This document shows, piece by piece, positions 7,076 through 13,374 of a stretch of 16,053 bases of DNA. The position numbers and the translations under genes are program-made. Numbering within the stretch: the stretch's first letter is position 1; the number at the start of each line of letters is the position of its first letter. The DNA comes from Gallionellaceae bacterium (GTDB lineage Bacteria > Pseudomonadota > Gammaproteobacteria > Burkholderiales > Gallionellaceae), in NCBI GenBank assembly GCA_003445795.1, contig DMCN01000004.1, forward strand, positions 20,675 through 36,727. The letters are read 5' to 3'. Under the pieces are notes generated by a model. The model worked only from the letters and a program-made list of their open reading frames with translations, was not told where the DNA came from and searched no databases.

Positions 7076-8438
7076 GCGGCCTCCTGTATGTCTTTGCCAG
7101 ATTGCCGCTGATGCAGTGCCCGCGATACCGCATCACGTTCGACAGCTGCACGCGCTGGTGATGGCTGTGCGGGGCCTGCCGGAACAAACCGTAGTAGCTG
7201 TTGGCGGTCTCAAAAAGTTTGGCGGCATCGATGTCGCGCACGCGGTTTATCGCGGCTTTAACGGTGCGCTTGCGGGTGACGCGGTGCCACGGTTTGATGA
7301 CTTGGCCAACGAAGTCCACGCCGCGCTCTACCGGCTGCAGGATGGTCTTTGCCGGGTTGAGGCGAAGTCCAAGGTGTTCCGGCAGCCATGCTTTTATGTC
7401 GGCGTGGGCTTGGTTGAGCCATTGTGGCGATCGGTGCAGCAGCACCATATCGTCCACGTAGCGGATGTAATGCTTGCAGCGCAGTCCGTGCTTGATGTGC
7501 TGGTCAAGCGCGTCCAGCAGGACGTTGGCGAAGAACTGGCTGCTCAGATTGCCGATGGGCAGGCCGAGGTGCGTGGGCTGGCCGGTTAGGCGCTTGTGCG
7601 GCGGCACGCGGTCGAGCAGCACAGCGTTGCCGCGATACTCGAAGTCTTGGCGTGGATCGTGGAACAGCACTTGTTCGGCCAGTTGCAGCCACCAGCCATT
7701 CACGCGCTTGGCCAGCATCTCGCGCACGATACGCTTGTCGATGCTGACGAAGAAGTTGGCCAAATCGAGCTTGAGGTAATGCGCCGGGCGGCTCCAGTTC
7801 TGGGTGATGCTGCGGATCTTCGCTTCCAGCCGCTGGGCGCCGTACAGGGTGCCGCGCCCAGGGATACAGGCGCAGCTGTCGGCGATGAATCCTGCATAGA
7901 AGCGGGGCGAGATACGGTTGTAGAGCAGGTGGTGCACGATGCGGTCGCGGAACTCTGCGGCCCATACTTCGCGCGGCTTGGGTCGGGTGATGACGAAGCA
8001 GATGCTCTTTCCGGGGAGATACGTGCCGCTGCGCAGCTCATCTGCGAGCTGGCATAGGTTGGCCTCAAGGTTCATCTCGAACGCGATGGCGCTCGGTTTG
8101 TTGCGTTTGGTGCGGCGGCAATCGAGGTATGCCTGCACCAGTTCTTCCGTTGAAAAGTCAGCATGGTGGTTGTCGGTTTGTTCTGCGGACGGCGCGAGCA
8201 CGGAACTGGTTGTTCGTGTTGTTGTTGTTCTGGTTGCCGTTGTTGAAATTCTGGTTCCAAGCGAAACGCGTCCTGTCGTGCTATCCACGTCGCCCTGCCG
8301 ATCACTCAGCAAGGAAACTGCGCCAGACCGGGTATGGGTATCTAGCCCATCGGTATCTGTGGTGCGCATGTCGGTGGCCGGATTTCCAGTCCGTTTGGCC
8401 AGCGGCACAACCAGATCAAGATGTCGCACAGTCGTCAT
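7068..8438 (-). CDS. DGR reverse transcriptase
   Basis: 456 aa if read from the ATG at 8438, which overlaps the avd stop as ATGA. A further in-frame ATG exists at 8483. It copies TR RNA into adenine-mutagenised cDNA. RT motifs (numbering from 8438) start near residue 95 (DFSTEELVQAYLD). They include AAEFRDRIVHHLLYNRI, motif A YLKLDLANFFVSID (Asp225), the DGR-specific LPIGNLSSQFFAN (about 293-305; group II intron RTs have QG..SP), and the catalytic box YIRYVDDMVLL (Asp329, Asp330). The thumb follows to the end; there is no maturase or endonuclease domain. The first 95 codons run through the TR and match no RT region, so true translation may start later, for example at GTG 8201 inside the TR or GTG 8138. 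Confidence 0.92.
   Translation of the reverse strand: MTTVRHLDLVVPLAKRTGNPATDMRTTDTDGLDTHTRSGAVSLLSDRQGDVDSTTGRVSLGTRISTTATRTTTTRTTSSVLAPSAEQTDNHHADFSTEELVQAYLDCRRTKRNKPSAIAFEMNLEANLCQLADELRSGTYLPGKSICFVITRPKPREVWAAEFRDRIVHHLLYNRISPRFYAGFIADSCACIPGRGTLYGAQRLEAKIRSITQNWSRPAHYLKLDLANFFVSIDKRIVREMLAKRVNGWWLQLAEQVLFHDPRQDFEYRGNAVLLDRVPPHKRLTGQPTHLGLPIGNLSSQFFANVLLDALDQHIKHGLRCKHYIRYVDDMVLLHRSPQWLNQAHADIKAWLPEHLGLRLNPAKTILQPVERGVDFVGQVIKPWHRVTRKRTVKAAINRVRDIDAAKLFETANSYYGLFRQAPHSHHQRVQLSNVMRYRGHCISGNLAKTYRRPHG
8183..8271 (-). repeat. DGR template repeat (TR)
   Basis: 89 bp, read on the minus strand from ACGCGTTTCGCTTGG to CGCGCCGTCCGCAG. In the frame of the target genes it encodes W-N-Q-N-F-N-N-G-N-Q-N-N-N-N-T-N-N-Q-F-R, with eleven AAC/AAT codons, the classic composition that lets adenine mutagenesis reach many amino acids without stop codons. 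It lies between avd and the RT core in the usual order. The GC-rich 3' end (GTGCTCGCGCCGTCCGCAG) is identical in both VRs and is the likely equivalent of the initiation-of-homing site. It is a template, not a target: frame and context show no complete target gene around it. Confidence 0.95.
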
Positions 8439-8803
8439 GACCTTGATCCTGACGAAGCGGGCGATGTTGCGGAACGACGCCATCCATTGGCCTGCTTGCC
8501 GATGCTGTTGGTGAGCTCGATGGCCTTGGCATACTGGCCGGTAGAGATCAGGCGCTTGTCGCGAGACAAGCGCAGCAGCAGCTCGGCTACTTGTTGGCGC
8601 TCGACCAGCTCGGTGAGGTGCGACCCCTTATCCAGCGCCACATTGGCACGGAAGATGAGCACGCTGATCTCTACCGCCTCGTCACGCAGCTTGCCGCCGA
8701 TGCTTTGCTTGAAGTCGCGCGGCATGTTGCGGGCAAGGTCGGTGACGACATCGAGGAAGTCGTAGGCCACTTTGTAGATCGGCAGGTTGGTATGGATTCC
8801 CAT
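8435..8803 (-). CDS. avd: DGR accessory variability determinant (Avd), four-helix bundle
   Basis: 122 aa. The sequence follows the Avd / 23S-rRNA-intervening-sequence family: LPIYKVAYDFLDVV, then a Lys/Arg-rich helix (MPRDFKQSIGGKLRDEAVE), IFRANVAL, and RLSRDKRLISTGQYAKAIEL...GKQANGW. In known DGRs this basic bundle assembles as a pentamer, binds RT and TR RNA, and is needed for cDNA synthesis. It lies directly upstream of TR and RT and overlaps the RT-frame ATG by 4 nt. The tail after NGWRR (SATSPASSGSRS) is probably disordered. No good ribosome site precedes the ATG at 8803, so its translation may be coupled to the target gene upstream (31-nt gap). Confidence 0.88.
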   Translation of the reverse strand: MGIHTNLPIYKVAYDFLDVVTDLARNMPRDFKQSIGGKLRDEAVEISVLIFRANVALDKGSHLTELVERQQVAELLLRLSRDKRLISTGQYAKAIELTNSIGKQANGWRRSATSPASSGSRS

Positions 8804-8834
8804 GCTGATAAAACCAAATAATTAAATGACTAAA

Positions 8835-9218
8835 TCACTCAATAACGATTCTGCGGACGGCGCGAGCACGGACCTGGCTGAACGTGTTGGTGCCGTACTG
8901 GAAGCCGCGGTCGAAATGCTGGTACCAAGCGAAACGCGTATCGGAGTGCTTCTCGCCAGACCAGTACCAGCGCTCGTCGAACTGCTCCTTGAGGTTGGCG
9001 AACAACAAGGATTGCTCGCGGCGAGTCGGTAGGACTCCGCTTGACTTTTTGGCAAATTCCTGCGCTTGCTGGAAGGTGACATCGTTCGCCTGGCCGGCGA
9101 TCAGGATCAGGTGGTGGTCTGGCTCTCCGTCTTTGCCGAGCAGGATCCCGGCGTACATCTCGCCCGGCTTGAGGATAGATGCGAGAAAAGCATTTTTCGC
9201 GGATATGGTTTGTTTCAT
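8835..9218 (-). CDS. DGR target protein 1 (variable protein, C-type-lectin-like/DUF1566 fold)
   Basis: 127 aa with a strong ribosome site (TAGGAGATCACG) before the ATG. The body has PGEMYAGILLGKDGEPDHHLILI then FAKKSSGVLPTRREQSLLFANL and WYWSGEKHSDTRFAW, the pattern of DUF1566/Lcl-type C-type-lectin folds common in DGR targets. The C-terminal 30 residues are the VR: W-Y-Q-H-F-D-R-G-F-Q-Y-G-T-N-T-F-S-Q-V-R, ending RARAVRR. Variable residues are 99, 101, 103, 104, 106, 108-111, 113 and 114; Asn111 is still the template residue. There is no signal peptide, membrane segment or fibre-type N-terminus. It is a paralogue of the adjacent target gene and probably binds a ligand through the variable face; the ligand is unknown. 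Confidence 0.9.
   Translation of the reverse strand: MKQTISAKNAFLASILKPGEMYAGILLGKDGEPDHHLILIAGQANDVTFQQAQEFAKKSSGVLPTRREQSLLFANLKEQFDERWYWSGEKHSDTRFAWYQHFDRGFQYGTNTFSQVRARAVRRIVIE
8851..8939 (-). repeat. DGR variable repeat 1 (VR1)
   Basis: 89 bp aligned without gaps to the TR (91 bp if two flanking T bases on the + strand are counted). By hand count, 14 differences are at template adenines and one is T to G (CAG TTC to CAG GTC). The last 20 nt toward the gene end are identical to TR, as expected of the homing-initiation end. Confidence 0.93.
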
Positions 9219-9250
9219 CGTGATCTCCTAATAACTGAATGGATGAATGA

Positions 9251-9625
9251 TTAAATGGCTACTCTGCGGACGGCGCGAGCACGGAACTGGTTGTTCGTGC
9301 TGATGCTGCCCTGGTAGCCGTAGTGGAACACCTGGCGCCAAGCGAAACGCGTATCATCGTGTTTGGTGTTGCTCCAGTACCAGTATTCCTGGAAGCGGTC
9401 TTTCAGATGGGCGTAGAGCATGGATTGCTCGACGCGATCCGGCAGGTCGCCGCCAATGGACTTCGCCCAGTCCATCTGTGTCTGCCAGTCGGCATCGTCG
9501 TTGTCGCCATCGATCAGGATGACGTGATGGCCGGTTCCGTCAGGTTTGACGATGGCTCCGGCATAGATCTCGCCTTCCTTGAGCTCGGGGATGGTGAATT
9601 TGTTGGGTTCGGTGATGGCGTTCAT
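9251..9625 (-). CDS. DGR target protein 2 (variable protein, C-type-lectin-like/DUF1566 fold)
   Basis: 124 aa, AAGGAGACACC before the ATG at 9625. It shares the whole architecture of target 1: LKEGEIYAGAIVKPDGTGHHVILIDG, MDWAKSIGGDLPDRVEQSMLYAHLK, YWYWSNTKHDDTRFAW, then the VR W-R-Q-V-F-H-Y-G-Y-Q-G-S-I-S-T-N-N-Q-F-R and RARAVRR at the C-terminus. Variable positions are 97, 99, 101, 102, 104, 106-109, 111 and 112; 111 and 112 still carry template Asn. It is the first gene of the DGR cassette, 21 nt after the preceding operon gene. The pair looks like a tandem duplication, diverged in the body but kept identical in the VR frame. No export signal is visible. Confidence 0.9.
   Translation of the reverse strand: MNAITEPNKFTIPELKEGEIYAGAIVKPDGTGHHVILIDGDNDDADWQTQMDWAKSIGGDLPDRVEQSMLYAHLKDRFQEYWYWSNTKHDDTRFAWRQVFHYGYQGSISTNNQFRARAVRRVAI
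9264..9352 (-). repeat. DGR variable repeat 2 (VR2)
   Basis: 89 bp aligned without gaps to the TR. By hand count there are 12 differences at template adenines and one T to G (AAT to GTG, third base). The 3' 38 nt, from ACG AAC AAC CAG onward, are unchanged from TR, so mutated positions lie in the 5' and middle part. Confidence 0.93.
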
Positions 9626-9646
9626 GGTGTCTCCTTGGGTTGGTAG

Positions 9647-9916
9647 TTAATCGCAGGTGTGATTTGTGATGCCTGGTGCAGCTGGAAGCTTTTTGAACGG
9701 AGGGATGAAGCCTGTGCCGTTGCCGCCGATCACGCGCAGCGCATCGACTTCTACCTTGGCGCTGTTGATGATGGTCTGCGCGACCTCGTTGATTGCCTTG
9801 GCGCGATCTAGATCCATCGGGTTGGCCTTGTCGCTCAGCGCCTTCAGTGTGTCGAAAAGGGCTGTTCTGACTGCGGTGATGTCATTCTCAGGCTGCGGTA
9901 GTGTCGCTTCGCTCAT
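9647..9916 (-). CDS. Small phage protein of unknown function
   Basis: 89 aa. It is acidic and helical over residues 10-62 (VRTALFDTLKALSDKANPMD then INEVAQTIINSAKVEVDALRVIGG), ending in a Gly/Pro-rich tail. The pattern resembles small helical phage proteins encoded near HNH genes in Betaproteobacteria, but I cannot assign a role. It overlaps the HNH gene end by 29 nt and ends 21 nt before DGR target 2. Confidence 0.65.
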   Translation of the reverse strand: MSEATLPQPENDITAVRTALFDTLKALSDKANPMDLDRAKAINEVAQTIINSAKVEVDALRVIGGNGTGFIPPFKKLPAAPGITNHTCD

Positions 9917-10580
9917 GCTTTAGTCTCCTGTTGATCTTGCGTTGTACGGCGCCGCGCAGCTGGATGAGCGTGGCGATCTCTTTCGGGTAGCGGTGGTATG
10001 TATTGCGCTTCATGTTCTCGCCGCGACTGATGAGCTCCACTTTGTCTAGGGTGATCTCTTCCTCGTTGGCGGTGCACATCCCAGGCTTGAATACGACGAT
10101 ATGACCGGCTGGAACATCGCCATGCGCCTCGATCCACACTAGTCTGTGCGAGGCCACCCAGCGGCGCGCCGGCACTGGATGCGTCATCGATGTCTTGCGC
10201 TCGAGATAGCCATCCTTGTTGATGCGCAGTGAGCCGAGCGGAAGTTCAGTGTTGTGCTTGTGGCCTTTTTTGAACTGCGTCTCTTTGCAGCGGCCGCCGG
10301 GCTGGTAGCTCGTCCCCTTGTTCCAGGATTGCTGACCTTTGACGAATCTGGTGCCGATGCCTTGGCGCCCGTTCGTGCGGCCGGATGCCGGGGTTGCCAG
10401 AAAGGCAGCGGATTTTTTAAGACCGAGATTCTTGGCCTTACTGTAGATGGATTTCTCGTCGCGCCCGATGATCTGTACCAGATCGGCAGTGCGCTTGTCT
10501 GGATAGTATTGACGCAGCAGCTCAATCTGCTGCTCTGTCCAATACGTGCGTAGAGGCAGGATATTTCGGCTCTTGGTCAT
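9888..10580 (-). CDS. HNH-type endonuclease-like DNA-binding protein
   Basis: 230 aa from the ATG at 10580, which overlaps the upstream stop as ATGA; an open extension to 10658 is less likely. Residues 13-55 are a Myb/GcrA-like helix domain (WTEQQIELLRQYYPDKRTAD...GRDEKSIYSKAKNLGL). Residues 75-112 hold basic G-rich repeats (GTRFVKGQQSWNKGT, ETQFKKGHKHN), NUMOD-like DNA contacts. Residues 115-195 match the phage HNH_3 type: GSLRINKDGYLE, ASHRLVWIEAHGDVPAGHIVVFK, LDKVELISRGENMKRNT. His145 and His160 are likely metal or catalytic residues. It could be a free-standing homing nuclease or a phage DNA-binding regulator. Confidence 0.78.
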   Translation of the reverse strand: MTKSRNILPLRTYWTEQQIELLRQYYPDKRTADLVQIIGRDEKSIYSKAKNLGLKKSAAFLATPASGRTNGRQGIGTRFVKGQQSWNKGTSYQPGGRCKETQFKKGHKHNTELPLGSLRINKDGYLERKTSMTHPVPARRWVASHRLVWIEAHGDVPAGHIVVFKPGMCTANEEEITLDKVELISRGENMKRNTYHRYPKEIATLIQLRGAVQRKINRRLKHERSDTTAA

Positions 10581-10792
10581 TTGGCAGGCGTCCAGATAAA
10601 GTCCGGCGCATTGCAGTATCCAATGACATCGCCCATGGCGGCATCGATGATCCGCCACTTGTATCCCTTACCCATGACCGAGGCGATTATTGCCACCTGA
10701 TTCTCGATGTCCATTAGCTGCACAGAAGTGCCGCGCAGGACATTGCGCCATGCACCAGAATCGTTGACTTGAAGGGTAAATTTGGCATCCAT
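10577..10792 (-). CDS. Small hypothetical protein
   Basis: 71 aa, linked to the HNH gene by an ATGA overlap and starting 1 nt after the upstream membrane gene. Beta-rich (AKFTLQVNDSGAWRNVLRG, VAIIASVMGKGYKWRIID), with no recognisable domain. Its tight operon position supports it being real. Confidence 0.6.
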   Translation of the reverse strand: MDAKFTLQVNDSGAWRNVLRGTSVQLMDIENQVAIIASVMGKGYKWRIIDAAMGDVIGYCNAPDFIWTPAK

Positions 10793-10793
10793 A

Positions 10794-11057
10794 TCATTTG
10801 CTCCGCTTGAGTATTGTTGCCAGCCTCGGATGCGCCCACATCGATGCGGTGATACCGAACGGCCCGCCGAGCAGGAAGGCGGCGATCTCTGTCCAGCTTG
10901 CGTTCGGGGCGAGTTTGAATAGGATCATCTGGCCGGCGCCGATGACGAAGCTGGTGATGGCTGCGGCGATGTAGTGGCCGTTATTAACATTCAGCGATTG
11001 CGCGCCAAGGGCGAATACCAGGACGAAGGTGCTGGCGAAGAGGGTGATTTCGGTCAT
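10794..11057 (-). CDS. Small membrane protein
   Basis: 87 aa with hydrophobic helices at about residues 4-20, 30-50 and 57-72 and a basic C-terminus (RLATILKRSK), so about three membrane passes with the tail probably in the cytoplasm. Similar membrane proteins occur in early operons of betaproteobacterial prophages, with unknown role. A superinfection-exclusion function is possible but unproven. The ATG overlaps the upstream stop as ATGA. Confidence 0.65.
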   Translation of the reverse strand: MTEITLFASTFVLVFALGAQSLNVNNGHYIAAAITSFVIGAGQMILFKLAPNASWTEIAAFLLGGPFGITASMWAHPRLATILKRSK

Positions 11058-11482
11058 GCTGCCAGCCTTTCTTCCGCCCGCTGCTCGGCTTCGAGCTGCT
11101 TGATGGATTGGTAAACGGTGGTGACGTCGAGCAGGGCGAGGGCTTCTTCGGCCTTTTGCGCGCCGGCGCGGACGGCGGCGATCTCGGTGACGCGCAGGGC
11201 CCAGACGCCGCTGGTGTCGCCGCGTTTGCTGCAGTCGTTCATGGCGCGCATGGCGCCTTCGATGGCGACGAGGATGGTTTTGTCCTTGGGCGGTTTAAGG
11301 TCGAGCGCACCGTAGATGGTATTGAAGCAGGTGCCGATCTTGTCGAACTCGACGGTGGTGAAGTAGCCGAGCTGGGCTTTCATCAGCGAGAAGTGCAGCT
11401 CCTGGGCGAACTGGTCGATCAGGCCGCGCGTGATGGGGATGCGCAGCGGGCGGATGGTGCGGCGTGTAGATTTCCGGCTCAT
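11054..11482 (-). CDS. Phage protein of unknown function
   Basis: 142 aa. The N-terminus is basic (MSRKSTRRTIRPLRIPITRG); the rest is helical with a FDKIGTCFNTIYGALDL core and a charged C-terminal helix (SIKQLEAEQRAEERLAA). It is linked by ATGA overlaps to both neighbours. I recognise this type from prophage early regions but know no function. The basic N-terminus would suit nucleic-acid contact. Confidence 0.65.
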   Translation of the reverse strand: MSRKSTRRTIRPLRIPITRGLIDQFAQELHFSLMKAQLGYFTTVEFDKIGTCFNTIYGALDLKPPKDKTILVAIEGAMRAMNDCSKRGDTSGVWALRVTEIAAVRAGAQKAEEALALLDVTTVYQSIKQLEAEQRAEERLAA

Positions 11483-11880
11483 GCTGTTTGCCTTGTCTCA
11501 CGAACTACCGGCATTCCCAGCGCGCGCCATAGCCGCATGCAAGCGGTATTCATCTGCTTGGTGCGCTCGTCGATGGTGGCTTGGCAGTTTTTAGGCGACT
11601 TTTCTTTTTTAGGCTTTGGCGCTTTGGCGCGGCTGTAGTGGATGATGGTCTGGTAGTCTTTTTTGTGCTGATCGACGCGGTCTACAACGCCGGTGCGAGA
11701 TAGCGATGACATGGCATAGGGAAGGTGCGCCTCGGTGTAGCCGTTGGCCTTTGCGATGTTGATCAGGTCGGTCATGAAGAATACGCGGTCGAACGGCAGC
11801 GTCTCGACATAAGCCGTCAGCGCATCTTTGAGCGGGCCGTAGTCTGTGGTTCTTCTGGTGTTTTGGCTTTTGGTCATCAT
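11479..11880 (-). CDS. Possible winged-helix protein of unknown function
   Basis: 133 aa from the ATG at 11880, which overlaps the upstream stop as ATGA; an in-frame GTG at 11886 is the alternative. Residues 15-70 (LKDALTAYVETLPFDRVFFM, IANGYTEAHLPYAMSSLSRTGVVDRVDQHKKDY) read as a winged helix. A lysine/proline linker (AKAPKPKKEKSPK) and a C-terminal helix (MRLWRALGMPVVRETRQ) follow. DNA binding is an inference from this pattern. Confidence 0.62.
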   Translation of the reverse strand: MMTKSQNTRRTTDYGPLKDALTAYVETLPFDRVFFMTDLINIAKANGYTEAHLPYAMSSLSRTGVVDRVDQHKKDYQTIIHYSRAKAPKPKKEKSPKNCQATIDERTKQMNTACMRLWRALGMPVVRETRQTA

Positions 11881-12050
11881 TTCCACTCCGGTTCTGTTTT
11901 CACTTCCAGTTGGCAGGTGCCTTCTGCTTTATCCGTTGATGTGCTGCAGGGCGCGCCAAGCACCCACGGTTGCCACCACTCCGTCAGGCTTTGCTCTGGT
12001 GTCGCTGGGTGCGAGTAGAGCAAGACAAGCAGGGCGGCGAGGTATTTCAC
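11877..12050 (-). CDS. Small protein with N-terminal hydrophobic helix, GTG start
   Basis: 57 aa. The GTG at 12050 overlaps the upstream stop as GTGA, which decides the start; the longer open frame upstream has no coding character. Residues 3-12 (YLAALLVLLY) form a short hydrophobic helix, a possible signal anchor, followed by a polar part with a Cys pair (APCSTSTDKAEGTC) that could form a disulfide if exported. Function unknown; perhaps a small periplasmic or inner-membrane protein. Confidence 0.5.
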   Translation of the reverse strand: MKYLAALLVLLYSHPATPEQSLTEWWQPWVLGAPCSTSTDKAEGTCQLEVKTEPEWK

Positions 12051-12214
12051 AGCGTGAGTTCTGCCTTCTGTCGCGCCTCGGCTCTGGAGTGGCCGAGACC
12101 GCGGTAGAAACGGCGCAGTTCGTACAGCTTGCGTTGCTTGCCTATCCAGCGCGCCAGCCGCACCAGCCAGCCTGGGTTGTGCGATCTGCGCGGAATGAGG
12201 ATTTGATGGTTCAT
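12047..12214 (-). CDS. Small basic protein (55 aa)
   Basis: 55 aa, strongly basic (IPRRSHNPGWLVRLARWIGK, LYELRRFYRGLGHSRAEARQ). The ATG overlaps the upstream stop as ATGA and the stop overlaps the next GTG. This chain of overlaps is the main evidence that such a short gene is real. Helix-rich, and could bind nucleic acid or membrane. Family unknown. Confidence 0.55.
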   Translation of the reverse strand: MNHQILIPRRSHNPGWLVRLARWIGKQRKLYELRRFYRGLGHSRAEARQKAELTL

Positions 12215-12375
12215 AGCGGCACTCCAATCGGCTTGCAGGTGATGCGCACCGGCGCTGCGCTGATCTGCACCATGTCAAGGCCGGTGCAGGTTGCTTCGAA
12301 TGTGCTGCGCGCGATGATGCGCAGGGTGGTGCGCTTGCGGCCCTGGATGATCTGGAATTGGTAGGCGCTGCTCAT
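12211..12375 (-). CDS. Small hypothetical protein (54 aa)
   Basis: 54 aa (begins MSSAYQFQIIQGRKRTTLRI, ends ITCKPIGVPL). The ATG at 12375 overlaps the acyl-carrier-protein gene stop and its stop overlaps the next ATG, both as ATGA. Beta-rich with two cysteines; no family recognised. Confidence 0.55.
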   Translation of the reverse strand: MSSAYQFQIIQGRKRTTLRIIARSTFEATCTGLDMVQISAAPVRITCKPIGVPL

Positions 12376-12938
12376 GCTGCCGCCTCTGCGCAGCAGGTCA
12401 TGCCTGCGGCCGTTTCGGTGGTGATTTGGCCGCTTCCGATGAGTCTTCTGGCGTGCTCGATGTCGTCTTCGCCCTGCGGGAAAAGCGTTTCGCAGGCCGC
12501 ATAAATGCGGTCACGCACGCTGGTGCATTCATCGCGCTCGTCGGCGGTGAGAGCATCGGAATTCTTGGCGTGGTCCATCAGCCTGGCGGCATCCAGCGCC
12601 ACCTTGTTCAGCACGGCGATCTGTTGCTCGCGGCAATCGCAGGCGTGGTGGTGGGTGGTGCGGCAGCTGGTTGTAGATACGTCTGCACTGGGCGTGCCGC
12701 ACAGGTCGGCGACGTGGTTGATGACCATTTGCACGGTGGTCAACTTCGCCAGATCGTCGTCATCGATCTCGATGTTGAATTTGCTCTCCAGAGCCAGCGC
12801 GATCTCGACCATATCCATCGAATCGCAGTGCAGGTCCTCTGCGAAGCGTTGCTCTGGCTTGAGTTGGTCGGCGGTATCAGGATTCCCGTTGATCTGCTCG
12901 GCAAGCACCTTCAAAACTTGGTCGCGTATCACTTCCAT
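12372..12938 (-). CDS. Acyl carrier protein domain fused to a unique C-terminal domain
   Basis: 188 aa, with an AGGGGAG ribosome site before the ATG at 12938. Residues 1-80 are a full acyl carrier protein: VIRDQVLKVLAEQI, FAEDLHCDSMDMVEIALALE, FNIEIDDDDLAKLTTVQMVI. Ser40 in DSMDMVE would carry 4'-phosphopantetheine; the usual DSL is DSM here. ACPs carry acyl chains as thioesters for fatty-acid, lipid-A or protein acylation. Residues 81-188 are not ACP: a Cys/His-rich link (SCRTTHHHACDCREQQ) that might bind metal, then helical segments (LNKVALDAARLMDHAK, RDRIYAACETLFPQ). A phage ACP is uncommon, and this fused form may redirect host acyl chains. No acyltransferase partner is visible in the window. 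Confidence 0.85.
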   Translation of the reverse strand: MEVIRDQVLKVLAEQINGNPDTADQLKPEQRFAEDLHCDSMDMVEIALALESKFNIEIDDDDLAKLTTVQMVINHVADLCGTPSADVSTTSCRTTHHHACDCREQQIAVLNKVALDAARLMDHAKNSDALTADERDECTSVRDRIYAACETLFPQGEDDIEHARRLIGSGQITTETAAGMTCCAEAAA

Positions 12939-12953
12939 GTTGTCTTTCTCCCC

Positions 12954-13160
12954 TTATGCGGCCTGCTGCATCGGCGCAGGTGTGCCGTGTTGCTGTTTTT
13001 TCCGCAGCGCCAGTGCGGTCATCTCCAGCGAGATGCGCACGCACGGGATCTGCAATGCCGTGAGCAATCCATAGCCGCAGGTGAATTTGAGCCGCGAGGC
13101 CTTAAAGGCGGCGCGCAGCTCGTCTGCGGTGAGGGTCTGGCGCTCGGCGGCGGTGTTCAT
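12954..13160 (-). CDS. Small hypothetical protein
   Basis: 68 aa, joined to the upstream gene by ATGA and ending 15 nt before the acyl carrier protein gene. Helical N-terminal part (RQTLTADELRAAFKASRLKF), a hydrophobic centre (GLLTALQIPCVRISLEMTAL) and a Gln/Pro tail. Function unknown. Confidence 0.55.
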   Translation of the reverse strand: MNTAAERQTLTADELRAAFKASRLKFTCGYGLLTALQIPCVRISLEMTALALRKKQQHGTPAPMQQAA

Positions 13161-13342
13161 GCGGGCACCGCTTGATTGAAGTCCAGAAGTTCCTTGTACT
13201 GCTCAATGGTGATCACTCCGGCGAGCCAGTAGGCGCCACTCTCGCCAACAAAGATTCCATGCCAGTAGTTGTCTTTCTCGGTCTTCGCCCTGGCCTTTGC
13301 GGCATTGAGCTGCTGCATCGCTTCTGTGTTGGTGATCGCCAT
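13157..13342 (-). CDS. First gene of the leftward early operon, hypothetical
   Basis: 61 aa. The ATG at 13342 has GGAGG 6 nt upstream and lies about 26 nt from the expected P_L transcription start, so this is the first gene of the operon. Sequence: helical start (TEAMQQLNAAKARAKTEKDN), then WHGIFVGESGAYWLAGVITI. Gene position recalls early lambda-type regulators, but no motif supports an antiterminator or anti-repressor. Confidence 0.6.
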   Translation of the reverse strand: MAITNTEAMQQLNAAKARAKTEKDNYWHGIFVGESGAYWLAGVITIEQYKELLDFNQAVPA

Positions 13343-13374
13343 TTCCGCCTCCGGTTGGGTGGGTGATGTCGCGC

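Noticed and set aside
8208..8260. GTT-rich tract on the + strand as a simple microsatellite
   Set aside because: It is the adenine-rich TR read on the opposite strand; the irregular unit and exact homology to VRs explain it.
7068..8438. Group II intron or retron RT
   Set aside because: Motif 4 reads GNLSSQ rather than the intron QG..SP type, there is no maturase or endonuclease domain, no msr/msd structure is visible, and TR/VR plus avd are present.
8820..9263. Hairpin after the VRs, as required for homing in some DGRs
   Set aside because: I looked at sequence after both VR ends and found only AT-rich, weak or imperfect inverted repeats; not enough to call.
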